Assembly: GCA_937892215.1 (NCBI GenBank)
Contig: CALAVE010000053.1
Coordinates: forward strand, 1 to 6,664
Length of the DNA stretch: 6,664 bases
Direction: 5' to 3'
DNA from: an uncultured Porphyromonadaceae bacterium
GTDB taxonomy: Bacteria > Bacteroidota > Bacteroidia > Bacteroidales > Muribaculaceae
Position numbers and translations under genes: made by a program. This document shows, piece after piece, positions 6,477-6,664 of this stretch; position 1 is the first letter of the stretch; each line of letters opens with the position of its first letter. The notes under the pieces are model-generated. The model made no database searches, had not been told where the DNA came from, and was given only the letters and a program-made list of their open reading frames with translations.

Positions 6477-6664
6477 CCGTATCCCTCCCCAAAAGCCTAA
6501 GAATAGTCTTGTTAACTTCCTTCGGGTCTCTGATCATTTCCCCTTTTGCGTTGTATGACAACAGTTTGACCACATTTGCTCTGCACATTCTCACAAGGCC
6601 ATCAGGGTTTTTAATAAGTCCGAATGCCGACCGTTCAACCGCCTGCTCACTGGCCAGAACAGAC
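6400..6664 (-). CDS. 3' end of an unrecognised minus-strand gene (partial)
   Basis: This frame is open from the right edge of the window and runs leftward for 87 residues to a TGA at 6402-6400. The gene starts outside the window, and an internal ATG at 6594-6592 is not needed. The first two-thirds (VERSAFGLIKNPDGL, VVKLLSYNAKGEMIRDPKEV, NKTILRLLG) reads like a soluble helical protein. The last 30 residues, from about DTDERIVNGNREPQ onward, are Asn/Arg/Gln-rich and look like out-of-phase translation. The overlapping frame there (6309-6476) looks more natural. This suggests a frameshift, or that the tail is constrained by an overlapping gene. No known domain is recognised. Confidence 0.45.
   Translation of the reverse strand, partial: SVLASEQAVERSAFGLIKNPDGLVRMCRANVVKLLSYNAKGEMIRDPKEVNKTILRLLGRDTDERIVNGNREPQNRRSTAGESVPVI

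Noticed and set aside
6340..6558. 72-codon plus-strand frame near the right end
   Set aside because: It is antisense to two more convincing minus-strand frames, begins just after a terminator, and has no promoter, signal peptide or recognisable domain.
1..6664. CRISPR arrays, tRNA or rRNA genes, insertion sequences
   Set aside because: No regularly spaced repeats, cloverleaf-like sequences, rRNA stretches, transposase motifs or terminal inverted repeats were seen.

Overview
The window looks like chromosomal DNA of a gut-type Bacteroidota, order Bacteroidales (a Muribaculaceae, Prevotella or Bacteroides relative). Four things point there: two upstream regions match the Bacteroidota promoter pattern (TTG/TTTG, then 19-20 bp, then TAnnTTTG); most starts lack a strong Shine-Dalgarno and have A/T-rich leaders; one protein ends in a type IX secretion-like C-terminal domain; and a two-component pair closely resembles RprX/RprY of Bacteroides. 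The genus cannot be fixed from this sequence alone.

Layout. (1) Bases 1-540 hold the end of a beta-barrel-like outer-membrane protein gene that lacks a recognisable N-terminus, followed by a clean intrinsic terminator. (2) Bases 541-747 are T-rich and carry a good Bacteroidota-type promoter. (3) Bases 748-3723 are a two-gene operon. It encodes a secreted M6 zinc metalloprotease ending in a two-repeat dockerin module. Twelve bases later comes a secreted protein with two tandem cohesin-like beta-sandwich domains and a T9SS-like sorting tail. A terminator closes the unit at 3751-3780. (4) Bases 3854-6218 are a second transcription unit: a consensus promoter, a leader with a possible 15-codon upstream ORF, the membrane sensor kinase (rprX-like) and its OmpR-family response regulator (rprY-like). 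A large terminator hairpin follows. (5) From 6309 to the right edge, reading leftward, is a minus-strand locus in which two overlapping frames both look coding: the end of a larger gene entering from outside, and a 55-codon frame ending like a beta-strand. It is either an overlapping gene pair or a frameshifted gene.

How the genes may work together. The protease and the cohesin-like protein are very probably co-expressed and both exported. Their domains (dockerin on one, cohesin-like modules plus a surface-sorting tail on the other) suggest that the second protein could hold the protease at the cell surface. This is an inference and the most interesting hypothesis in the window. The sensor kinase and regulator form a complete phosphorelay pair. 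Nothing in the sequence shows that they control the neighbouring operon, which has its own promoter and terminator.
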